Below, in pieces: positions 12,150-22,689 of a DNA stretch of 64,000 nt. The translations under genes were made by a program, and so were the position numbers. Below the pieces are notes generated by a model. The model made no database searches. It saw only the letters and a list, made by a program, of their open reading frames with translations, and was not told the DNA's origin. The stretch's first letter is position 1. Every line of letters starts with the position of its first letter. This DNA comes from Tigriopus japonicus (lineage: Eukaryota; Arthropoda; Copepoda; Harpacticoida; Harpacticidae): positions 6,963,888-7,027,887 of the forward strand of contig CM021323.1 in assembly GCA_010645155.1 (NCBI GenBank), written 5' to 3'.

Positions 12150-15100
12150 GGTAACAAGTAGCTTAGACGGTCATGTCTTACACGGAAAAGTGGTACCGTG
12201 GAAAACAGAATTGCAGAAAAAAGTTTTCGTGCATTCAGTAAGTCATGGAAATGTCATTGTAAGGGTGTTCTATAATTAAACGACATATAACCTCGCACAC
12301 TGATTTACACAAGCCTTTGCATTTACAGAATTCATTGAAGAATCCAATTGTTCCAAATTGGGGCTCTCTGTGGAGTTAAGAGAAAAGAGAATTTGAGTGA
12401 CCCATGGTCCGGTAAGAGTGAGTCAAGAGATATTAGTAGACTACTGTATTTTACAAAGAATACACGCACAAATATATCATACACAGGATCGAGTACTCAA
12501 GAAAGCGGAGATCATACATTTGCCCCACCACCCCACCTTCGGGGAAATAATCGGCCTTGAGATATGGGAATGGCTTGGAGACGTGACAGGATATGATATA
12601 TCTGTAGTTACACCCATAATCCGTCGCAAACGTCCAAGTCTGAATCAAGGGGGGCGACAAACTCAGGTTTACCATTACATTTCGCCAGAGGGCGCATTGT
12701 TCTGAATTTGTCGCGTGAGTGAGTGCGAGACAGGCAACCAAGCACCAAAAAATCAGCTGAACGGCTGTTAAGAATTCTGCCGAAATACAAGCAGACAGCC
12801 GGCTGGCTGCCCAAGCAAGCCTTAAATCAATGTGCTCCCCCTAGTCTGAATCAACAGCCACAAAAGTCTGGCACCATCCACAAGAGCCAGTAATACGACG
12901 ACGAGGGAGGGCCATTAATGCGGGCCGGCTATGTCGGGGTCACCAGAACAGCGGACGCGAGGTTTGCCAAGCAAACTGTTTGAAAAATCATTCGGGAACA
13001 CACAAACCAGATGATGTTTGAGCACATATTAGTTAACGAAAACGTTTAAACTGCACGGTATGGCCAAAAAGATTCTCTCAAGGATCCATATTCACTACAT
13101 TGAAATGTGAGCTTCTGTCTTGTTTGGATTTTTTTAAGCTTAGCCTTTTCGCCGCCATGAATTTTCTGTCGCTAGTGTCTTGACAACGCTTCTTTTACAA
13201 GAGGTTCTTTAGGTCAACCGTGTTGTCTCAAAAAAGGTGCTTGTGTACACACATTTTCCACAATGACCACACATGTGGATAAAAAGATAGCAAGACCTTC
13301 TTTGAACTTATCTGAAAGCCTCAATAATTATTTACACTGCAAGCCTTTTGCAGTGTTCCAATCTATTCCTTTTTTCTTTTTTTCGTCAAGAACATGTTTT
13401 CATGATCCCTAAGTGAAATTCTTGGTCAATTATGTCGTCTGTCGATGTAATGAATCTCCCGTTATAATGAACAAAAAGATGCTCCAAATTACGTCCATCA
13501 TAACGTAGACTACATTGCTTTCACAAAATATTTGGGACTCGTGCAGGATTGCAAAAAGGTGTTTGGGCTCCTTTTCACCAATATGGCATGTTTCCCTTCC
13601 ACGTCAGCATTGCAAAGATTTGAAGCGGAAGGTTGTTAGCAATGACTGAAATCATTCACCTGGATCACAGAGAGTTCGGAGGATTTTTTTCAAATTCCTG
13701 TACCACTCAAAGTTGACATCCTTTTTTATTTTTTTATCTCATGTCTTCGGGCTTTCTCGAAATCAACAAGACATAGAAATTGCCTAAGGGTGGCCAAATT
13801 CAGACTCGTTATGCGACATTCAAGTTTTCCGAAAGATTTCCAAATTATGGAACGATCTTTTGGCAACCTGAAAAGTTTAGGAAATAAAGACAAGGGGTTT
13901 TACCCAAGGGTTCACTTTTTGTTTTGCTTAATCAAAGACACTGTTGGTTACCTCCGGCTTTCTGTATTGGACTACAGAAATGTTTTGAATCTGTTGCCAC
14001 GTAGTCAGACTAAATTCCTAGTCGGCCATGATGGTCTAGGAAACAAAATGAGGACGTCTGCTTTACTTGAATATTTTTCCATCAAAATATTGGAATAATG
14101 TACCCAAAGATGGCTTTTTGCCTCAATGGGTGGCTCTTGTGATTCCATGGAGTTGAAAAGTGCGTATTTTCTCAACAGAAAGCAGTTCTACGAGTGCTTC
14201 ATTGCCATCAAGAAACGACCAAAACTCAAGCAACTAAAACTTGTCCATGGTCTTCAAAATAAAGCTTACACCTGATCTAACTCATTCCACCTGTTGAGAT
14301 CAATTTAGAGTCAATCGACAGTTTGTTAGTGGGCCACAAAATGAAGTTTATAAGGACTTAATAAGAGAAACTTCAGACCATGCTCTTAGGTGATGTGACA
14401 TCATGGCTTTACTGACCTCGTGATGCAAAGGAAGCCGTGGGATGCCAAGAAATGGGTTTATACAACTTATACCCTTCCTTTCGTCCATGTTTCATCGATT
14501 TAAGAGGTGGTCTATTTTATATTTCAATGAGGAAGTTCGCCAATGATTGAGTCCTTGCTTTCTACAGTTCGAAAGCCATTACTGACTATCCAAGTACCAA
14601 TATGTGTTCAACAAGTTCGTCAATATATTCATCAGGAGCCAACAATCAACCCAGTTCAAGTCAATCTTGACAATTTTCAGTTTCAATTTGCTACAATTTT
14701 CATTTATGGACAATAAACACATTAATCGTCTGTTGCGCGACAAAACACTTTTTGTTCCTACTTTTCCAGTCGTTTGGTACGATAATTTTTGCGGGATTGC
14801 ATTGACACGTGTATGACATACTCTTTATGCTAAAATTGGCATTTTTTATCCTCGAGTGTTCAAAACGCCCGGCATTGGCATATGTCCATTTTCAAATGTT
14901 AGACTCCAGATTATTTGTTCAGTTCAGGGTTGCCAATTTGTATTGATCAGAGTTCAAAGTTAGGTCATGGTCAGAAAATAGAAATTAACATTTCAATGCA
15001 TTAGCAATGCAAATGTTACTTGGAAATTTATGGTTATTAAGAAAGTGCTCAAAAGGACTTGTTTTTTTCCACCCCAAAAATACTGAAATATTGGTTGGAA

Positions 15101-15410
15101 GTAAGATCAATTTGGCAGGCCTGGAATATTTCAGGGTTCAAAATTATTTGATCATTAGCAAAATATGAAAGAAAAAATGTAAGAAAATGAGTCGTAGAGG
15201 CATTTGATATTTTGTGTACAAGTAGAGGAATAACAAAGAAGTTGTGTGAATGTAATGGCTTGCATTGCTAACAACATTTGTCTTAGTACCAACCGGCACC
15301 CAACGTGCTTCCCAACTAACGCAAAACTTGAAAAGTGCGTGCATTAGCTTGGGTAAAAAGCACAATATTAGTGATGTATTAGTGACTTGCACAATAGCAC
15401 AATATTAGTG
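12150..15410. other. No gene recognised
   Basis: Several open frames of about 70-100 codons occur (for example 12397-12705 and 13790-14098 on the plus strand). None has a recognisable motif, paired splice sites or a second copy in the window. A host exon here cannot be excluded from sequence alone. Confidence 0.4.
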
Positions 15411-15620
15411 ACTTGCCGAGTTCTAGTGGCTTGTGGTATTAATTTACATACAGTAGTCACGGCCTTTGACGCCTTAAATGGGCGAACCTGGGGTCATTCC
15501 CGAGGGTGAGGTAAAAATTAATGCTTGTTCAGTGGAGTGGCAATATCCCCACAGTACGGACAGCCTCTATCAGACTGCAATTGCGAAGCTGCGTTCTGAC
15601 TCCAGCATAAACTAAACAAA
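15411..15620. repeat. SINE-like remnant
   Basis: The words GAGTTCTAGTG, GTGGTATTAA and a downstream stretch with GACAGCC and GAAGCTGCGTT recur in the same order near 62310-62340 and 63180-63240. At 62.2 kb the shared part follows a tRNA-like head. This segment is read as a body fragment of the same SINE family. Confidence 0.5.
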
Positions 15621-16191
15621 ACATCACGTCTTAGATGCGTTAACACGCGACCTTATACCTCCAAATCCCCTCAACAACTGAACAACTCTGTCGCGGTAAA
15701 TAAGAATATTGCAATGCTAAACAAATTTGTATTCTATTTTTTGTTTACTGTCTCTATGAGTCAGGAAGGGTTGTTTGTAATGTTTTTTGTGCAAAAGTCT
15801 TGCTCACGAAGACAATGCTAAACAAATTTGCTTTTCCCATAACAGCAACATATTAGCTCGTATGCTATGATGGCAAAGGCCGAACGTTGACTTGCAAGTT
15901 TACTTCAGTGTGCTTGCCTGATTTTCTCCATCGATTTGGCTCTTCTCAAATGTGGCGGTCCGTTTCGATCTTGAAATTCCCGAACATCTATGATCGTTCA
16001 CTCGCCTGCTTTCAAAGCCGTTACCTCCTGATTTCAGCTACCCAACATTTCTCCTTTTGTCTCTTTCTCGCACCCTTTTCAACCCCCGGAACAAGAACAG
16101 GTCAGGCAGCGTGCAATTTTTGACAGCAAGTTTGAAGAAACACTGAATCAAAGTTCGCTTGGAGTTTGTTTTATCGGCGTTGAAGTGTTCG
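15621..16191. other. No gene recognised
   Basis: About 570 bp between a SINE remnant and a hAT element, without a supported gene. Confidence 0.4.
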
Positions 16192-16199
16192 ATTGTGTA

Positions 16200-17212
16200 C
16201 AGGGTGGGCATTTGATTTTTGGACATTTTGTCCACCCCTGTCCAAAAGGTGTCCAAAAGTGTCCAAAAATAAGGCTGTCCAAACGTCACTTGACGAAATC
16301 TAAGCAAGAATAAGTCAATTCAGCATAAGAAACCGACACTTAATACATTAAATGAGCCAATAACTTGAAAGCCAAACTGGACATTTGAACTTTCCACTCT
16401 TTTCATTTGACCACCCAGCATCGTCCAAAATGTTGGAAAGAATGATCGACTGAAGGAATGAACGAACAAACGAATGAATGTGAGACTGGGACTACTAATA
16501 ACACGCTCACACCACACTTCATGTTAAACATAGTATGCGAGTACATTTTAAAACTAATTGTGTCTTGATTTGTGACAAGAGAAGGTTACTTAGCATTTTG
16601 ATTTATATTCCAAAGTTTATCAATGTTGCAAGTGTTTCCCATCCAAGAGGCAAGAAGTCTTTTGACCTGACTGTCCAAAAAATGTTAACTATAAAAAAGC
16701 ACACTCAAGCTGATATCAGATTGCAATGTGGGTACTATAATGCTTTTGCCAAAGAATTAAAGCAGTGTTGTTTTACTATTAAAAAAGACAAGACTCTTGT
16801 TTACAGATGAGGAAATAGAATGTAAATCTTGAAACATTTTGAACAGTTACACACATTTTACCATATTGTATAAACAAAACATTTATTTTTATAACAATTT
16901 ATTAACAAGTTATCATGGCAAAGTTTATTTCTCCAAGTAATGTTCCCATTAATAGAACTATTTTTGTTTAAGTACACAACCATGCATTCTTGAGAATTCA
17001 ATTACTTATGTAGTGTAACTGGTTTTTCGTCTGATTTGTACAACTTTCTTTTACGTTTGTTGGACTTTTGGACACTTATGGACATCTTTTGGTGATTTTT
17101 GGACACCCTCTGGGGATTTTTGGACACCTTCTGGGTATTTTTGGACACTTTTGGACACTTTTGGACACTAGAGTGTCCAAAATGCTCTCGATGTCGAAAA
17201 ATGCCCACCCTG
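16200..17212. mobile_element. Non-autonomous hAT element (CAGGGTGGGCATTT ends), copy 1
   Basis: A 1013-bp element with ends CAGGGTGGGCATTT and AAATGCCCACCCTG, flanked by ATTGTGTA (16192-16199) and ATTGTGAA (17213-17220), a 7/8 match expected for a hAT target duplication. Subterminal zones at both ends hold tandem TTTTTGGACACCTT-type repeats with a 21-bp period at the right end (about 17060-17170). The interior contains a 91-codon frame (16535-16810, plus strand) that is also open in copy 2 at 27012-28126 with two substitutions. I do not recognise that product and it is not a transposase. Confidence 0.92.
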
Positions 17213-17451
17213 ATTGTGAATGCTTCAACGACGCCGGAGAACTTCCCTCTTTGCATGCTTCCAGTCATGCTTCTCGTCGATCAAACCTTATGTTAAGGTT
17301 AAATAGTGACAAGGTTTACTTGAAGTTGACTTGAAGTCAATGCTACTAGCACACCTTGGCGCACGGCTAACATAGCACTTAAAGTGTGTGTTTTGTATCA
17401 GTTTGTCTCTCGAAATAAATTAAAACGGAAGGATCTCTCCACGATCTGGCC

Positions 17452-18088
17452 ATGGATGAGATTTTTAAATCCTTGAGCGAAGAGGCCAAGTGTCTTGAGC
17501 TCGTACTGCAAGGTAAAGACTGCAGTACGATAAACAAACCTTATATAATAGAAGCTCTCAAAACTTGGGTTTGTGGCACAAAATCCCTGATTCTGGCGGA
17601 CTCGGGCAAGGGCTCGAGCATCATTTACGAAATGAAAAGTTCACCGGTCGACAAAAAATCGAGTGAAAATCCTTTGACAAGTTCAAACACGAACGCAAAC
17701 CTTGGTATTAATGACCCAACAAATTCACTTTTGAATGCCAATTCTCTTCAAGATGACCAGACAAGTTCAAATATGAACGCATTACCCGTAGCGTTCGCTG
17801 AACCTATTACCACTGCCACAAAATCAAATGATGCACAAATTTGTAAAAGGCACCGAAAACAACATTGTCCTTAAAAGAAAAATGGTTGTGAATTTGAGCA
17901 TCCCAAATGGTGCTATAAAATAGTAAAGTTTGGTTTAAAAAAGTATAACGATAACGGATGCAGTAAAATTGATTGTAGACACTTCCACCCTTTTTATGTG
18001 TGTAAAATCAATGAAATTCGGTAACTGCTATCACCCCAGATGTAAGAACGTACACGTACAAGGAACTAGACGGGTGCGCCCTGCCCCC
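17452..18088 (+). pseudogene. LINE ORF1, 5' part with Cys/His zinc fingers (broken)
   Basis: An ATG at 17452 opens a 140-codon frame: a structured first 60 residues, then a Ser/Asn/Thr-rich linker. A TAA at 17872 interrupts it. The same frame continues past the stop with Cys/His clusters (NGCEFEHPKWC, NGCSKIDCRHFHPFYVC). After a further stop at about 18022 and a one-base shift comes CYHPRCKNVH. Spaced C-x-C-x-H units fit CCCH-type nucleic-acid-binding fingers, as in ORF1 proteins of some non-LTR retrotransposons. The frame is cut at 18088 by the Mutator-like element and resumes at 21228. The family is inferred from position upstream of the endonuclease and reverse transcriptase at 22.7-24.75 kb. 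Confidence 0.65.
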
Positions 18089-18098
18089 AAAGGTCCCG

Positions 18099-21000
18099 TA
18101 TGAGCCCTATATTTCTAACAAATCTTCGTAAACAAACTTTTCAGCTTTGCCAAAATCTGACATCATCATGCCAGTTTTAAAGGTCAAACATACTTGTGAA
18201 TAAATATGCCCGAAATAACTGCCTTCTGTTACAAAAGCAATATCCAAGAAGGGTCCACGAACACGCTAGGGAGGGTAGGGTGTCATGTGTAAGCACCAAG
18301 AGCATGGGAAGAGAGACGAATAAGCAGGGAAGAGGGTGTGGATGGGATTACAAAGCTGCATCAAGAAAGTAGCCCAATGACACCCATAAGTAAGGTTTAT
18401 TTGATGTAGGTTGGCTTTGATCAGTTAGTTTACGTGATTTAGAATAAATAGGGCAATTAACGTTGTATTTTCCCCATTAACTAACAGTCTAGTATCAACA
18501 ACATAAACTACCCTGACGTTGCCTTGCCTAAACTTAACAGGCCCCTACTGTTGCTTCCTGTGTCCCTTACACTGAGTTTGTCAGGTTCTTTCAAAACCAA
18601 CCAAAAAACAAGGGAAAGGAAGCATCAGAGGAAAGAGGAATCAATAGAACAAAACGATAGAAAAATCATAAATAACTGCGAAAAGATAAAGCCGAAAGAC
18701 CAAAAGACCAGAAGACTCAGTTCAAAGATCAGGAAATATAGATTTTCGGGAAATAAACCAAAGCATGCATTTTAAATCTTTTCATGCAGTGATTTGAGAC
18801 CAAGTAGATAGAAATCATCTCGATCTTGGAAGAAATGAGAGCTCTTGCTCCTTTGAGCAAGGGCATGAACTCTTAGCTAATGAATTGAAATAAAAAAACG
18901 TAGTTATAAAAGTAGTTTTGCTCTAATCAAAAAGATACTTTCCTTCATTTGTTTAAGACTAAAAAATACAAATGAAAGAAGTTCGATTTCAACCAAGAAT
19001 TGCACCTACTCCCCAATAAGAAAGCTTTGTTACAAAATTTGAAGCAAAGTTTTTTCATTTTTTAATTATATTTTAACACTTAACATCCAATCGACCCCCA
19101 ACAAGTCTTTCTATCTTTGGAATTGATGTTTAATATGCTATCAACCAATTTGGAAAGTTTGGACAACTCAAGGATTTTACACATTTTTAAGGTGTCTTTC
19201 CTTTGCGAAAATGGAAATGAATAGTCGAAATTCTTTGAGCTCTTGAATCGTGTTGGACAGAAGTATGTCAGTTCTTTTTTGTTGGAGATGTTTCTAAACT
19301 ACTTCCCTTTCTCCAGGAACGAGTAAAACTTAATTCATGCAATTCAGTTTTTTATAATGATTTAAAGCGATCTTGAACACTGCATGAAAAAGGCAATGGA
19401 CATCAAAGTGACACTTCCTGTTCCAGCAATAAATTATCACTTATTTGTTTTTACATTACATCCTAAATTAAGCCAAACCATTCTAGAAGCTAGTGGAGGG
19501 ACACTGGATGCTTGATCATGTAAAACTGTCAACACATTACTGTAATATACGTATAGGTTCAAAGTATAAGAAAGACACAACTTTCTTGTCAGGGTATATT
19601 GTCGTTCTCATTTGAAGTTCATTTTTTGTGCAGTTTGATTTGTAATTTTTCAACACAATATTTCCACCACCATATTTTTAAAAAGTGAATAGGAGTCGAA
19701 TACTAATTCCTTATCTTATGTATTTATTGACTTCCGAGAAGCACTGTAGGTAGAGATATATCTGAGCTCTCTGAGCTTCAGAACTCGACTGAGGAGAGTT
19801 CCGAACACGTTCACTGCGCCGCATCCAACAATATTGTTTTTATGTTAAAGCCAAAATGAAAACTCATCTAACACAAATGAACTTGGATGATAAAAGGATC
19901 TTAAATATAGTCAAAGCTGGATATGAAAATATTTTGATTAAGATTAAAATGAAAAGATTAGAAACGATAAGAATAGTTTGCTCTTCACCATAAAACACAA
20001 CAGAACATCTCTTCATACAAGAATCACATTTGATTTGAGAATAATATTACAAAGAAAGACAAAATTCTTACTTTAAAACTTTAACAGTCCCCACCAAAAA
20101 TTAGTCAGTAGAAACTACTGACTAATTTTTGAAATTGAGTTCATCCAGGAATGTAAGCTATCTTTGTTTTCATAAAAATCCGCAAATTAACAAGAGGTTT
20201 TAAAGAAGTGTTTGTGCCTTGTTTTTAGCCGTTTTTGTTTCTCTAGAAGATCAACCATCAACTCTTTGTTTCTTGGATTCATTCTAACTTAATATTTCTA
20301 CCAAGAGAGTTTACCCTTTTGACCTTTCCCTCCGCAATTTACTAACACAGCATAATACACTTCACTTGGATTTAAAGTATCAATAACACAAGTTAAATCC
20401 TAAATTACAATGAGGCATCCATTCTCAGTCATATCATAGCCATAATTGGCTATGAAATGACATCATAGCCAATGGAATGAGTTTTGGTGAGTAAAGTATC
20501 CTTGACATCACTATCTTGTTGGATAAAACTGAAACCAATTTTTGTGGTCATTTATTTCAAAGTAACACAAAACACATGATGCTAGCAAACCAAAACAAAA
20601 TACACTCCTAGTGATGTGAATGATGCGTCAGAATGGCCATTCATACATTCCATAAAACATTGTGATCAAGGACTTATTAGATGAAATAAAACATCTTGAG
20701 CATTGAAAAAGACGCAATGAAAAACCTCTTGTTAAGTCTAAAATTTGAAAAATCCACAAAATACTCTCTGACGCTCCTCCGTGTATTTGTTTTTTTTTTC
20801 TTTTGGTCTATTTCTTCTTTAATCAGAACCAACAAATCAGAAGAGATAATCCACAATGAGATGATCATAACTCTGACCCTCTTTAAATCAACTTATGTTT
20901 AGGAGTCTCTAATGGTTTCAAACTTATGTGCCATTTGTCTACTTTTGCTTCTCCTTCATTACCATATCATCTTGTACAGTTTCTCAATCTAAGCACTTCC

Positions 21001-21217
21001 TCGCTGTTTTTCTTCTCTCCATTGCTCTTTCTGTATGAAGACCCCCTTGGTAAGTTCGTGGACCCTACTTGGAAAATAATTTTCTAACAAGAGACATTTA
21101 TTTCGGGCAAATTTATTTTTAAGTATGTTTGACCTTTAAAACTGGCATGATGATGTTAGATTTTGCCAACACTGAAAAGTTTGTTTACGAAGATTTGTTA
21201 GAAATATAGGGCTCATA
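18099..21217. mobile_element. Mutator-like (MULE-type) non-autonomous element with long terminal inverted repeats
   Basis: The left end TATGAGCCCTATATTTC runs for about 150 bp (to about 18255) and is mirrored at the right end (about 21050-21217, ending in GGGCTCAT). The 10-bp direct repeat AAAGGTCCCG flanks it at 18089-18098 and 21218-21227. Long inverted repeats and a 9-11-bp duplication are the usual signature of Mutator-like elements. The 3.1-kb AT-rich interior has no frame above 85 codons, so it lacks a transposase. It splits a LINE ORF1, which gives the order of insertion. Confidence 0.85.
20096..20130. other. Perfect 16-bp hairpin
   Basis: Inside the Mutator-like element, AAAAATTAGTCAGTAG is followed by the loop AAA and then the exact complement CTACTGACTAATTTTT. 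It could be a small insertion scar or a replication-borne palindrome. No following T-run or gene context supports a terminator role. Confidence 0.75.
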
Positions 21218-21227
21218 AAGGTCCCGA

Positions 21228-21502
21228 CCACTCTAATCCAGTCCCAGCCCCCCCCCCCACTTATCCCCTTCACCCCACCATTGATTCCTGGAGGTATTTT
21301 TGCACCGTCTAATCAAAATGGGTTTCCACCCCGTGATTTGACACATAACTATGTCCATCCTCTACCTCCACCCTCTCCCGTAGCATCTATGCCAACAAAA
21401 GCCTCATCGAACTTATTTGTACAGAGAGAGGATTTTTTAAGGCTGGAGGGGATGGTAAAATCTCTCATAACATTGTTACTGCCAAATCGCACAATACCTT
21501 AA
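21228..21502 (+). pseudogene. LINE ORF1, 3' part (proline-rich)
   Basis: Directly after the right target duplication of the Mutator-like element the frame continues as a proline-rich stretch. It passes a run of ten C residues (about 21249-21258), after which the open frame changes phase. It then reads through PGGIFAPSNQNGFPPRD and a short hydrophobic, possibly helical end (EDFLRLEGMVKSLITLLL) to a stop at 21500. The C-run is a likely slippage site. Proline-rich ORF1 tails are common in LINEs. No catalytic function is expected. Confidence 0.55.
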
Positions 21503-21644
21503 AAGGAATTTACTTAAACGTACAGAGTAAGGAAGCAAAAATGCAATGTCAGACAACATCAATTTTAAAATAGTAATAACTTATTATTGGCTTGAGATTT
21601 TCGAACGAAATTTTTAACAAAGGTAGATGCCGGTCTTGGGAGAT

Positions 21645-22662
21645 TCACTTCTCAATATGGCCTCCATTAGCCTCGATAACGGCCTCGACGCGCCTCCTGA
21701 ATCCACTGCAGCCTTTTCGAATGTCAGCCTCCGGATATGCATTCCACTCATGACGAATGGCAGCTTGGAGTGACTCCACATTCCGGTGGAGGGTGGCATT
21801 GGACCTTGCCTCGATGACGCTCCACCAAAAATAATCAAGGGGGTTGAGGTCTGGCGAACTTGGAGGCCAAACATTCTTGCCCAAAAAATCAGCCATGTTT
21901 TCCTTGCAAAACTTCTGGATTTTAGAGGCTGTGTGGGCAGGGGCACCATCCTGCTGCCATACATAATTTCCCTCAGGGTAGTTGGCCTTTAACCATGGCA
22001 ATACATTGTATCGGAGGACACGATTATAGGCGTCAGCGTTGACTGTTTCACCAGGGCGGAAAAGCAAGGGCGGCAAATTCTTACCATCAGAGCTAATAAC
22101 ACCCAAGACCATGGTTTGGGCTGGGTGCTTGGTGCGGTAGATGCCCTTAACCACATGTTTTGTTTCAGCAAGCCAACGGTCGTTTCCTCTATTGTAAACT
22201 TGGTCCACGGTAAAAATCTTCTCGTCTGAAAAATTTTTCAGTGGCCCCATTCTTCTTCAAAAAACTTCGGATAATCTCACACCTGGCCAACCTCTTTTCC
22301 CTCAAATTCTCTGTTAACAAATGGCTGGGCATCCGAACATAAGATTTAAGGCCAAGATCCTTGGTAACGGCATTTCTTATGGTCTTCTCGTCAACATTGA
22401 GGTCCCTGGCGTGGCGGCGAATGCTGGTGGTGGGGTCAGCCTTGATCTTGTCTTTTAAGTTATTGAGAAAGGCCTCATGACGTTTTTTTATTGTGGCCAC
22501 CACTTCCAGCTTTCCTCTCAATGCCCAATCCAGCTTCTTTGGCCTTTTTGATGACTGACAGTGCTTGGACTGTCGGCCAAAATCCTTGAAATCGCCTTGT
22601 TGCTGACCTGGGCGTCGATGAGATCGTGGATCCTCTGCCAGTTTTGCTTGCTGGTCACTCAT
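21645..22662 (-). pseudogene. Tc1/mariner transposase, DD37D type, one frameshift
   Basis: Transposase of the IS630-Tc1-mariner superfamily, which cuts and pastes its element at TA sites in the nucleus. The N-terminal half (22662 to about 22250) has helix-turn-helix character (KIKADPTTSIRRHARDLNV, then EKTIRNAV). After a one-base frameshift near 22245 the catalytic core follows: first Asp in FTVDQVYN, second Asp in WQQDGAPAHTA, third Asp in SPDLNPLDYFWW. There are 37 residues between the second and third, placing it near the maT (DD37D) group. It ends at a stop at 21645. It lies antisense between the LINE's ORF1 and ORF2. I could not place its terminal repeats. The frameshift makes this copy inactive unless it is a sequence error. 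Confidence 0.88.
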
Positions 22663-22689
22663 TTCTTGTCGTACAGAGATGATTGCAAT

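Noticed and set aside
12397..12705. Possible 102-codon host gene
   Set aside because: No recognisable motif, no paired splice sites and no second copy. It could be a real exon but I cannot support it.
16320..16517. 65-codon frame repeated exactly at 27726-27923
   Set aside because: It lies outside the 91-codon frame on the opposite strand within the same repeated element. Identity only reflects recent copying.
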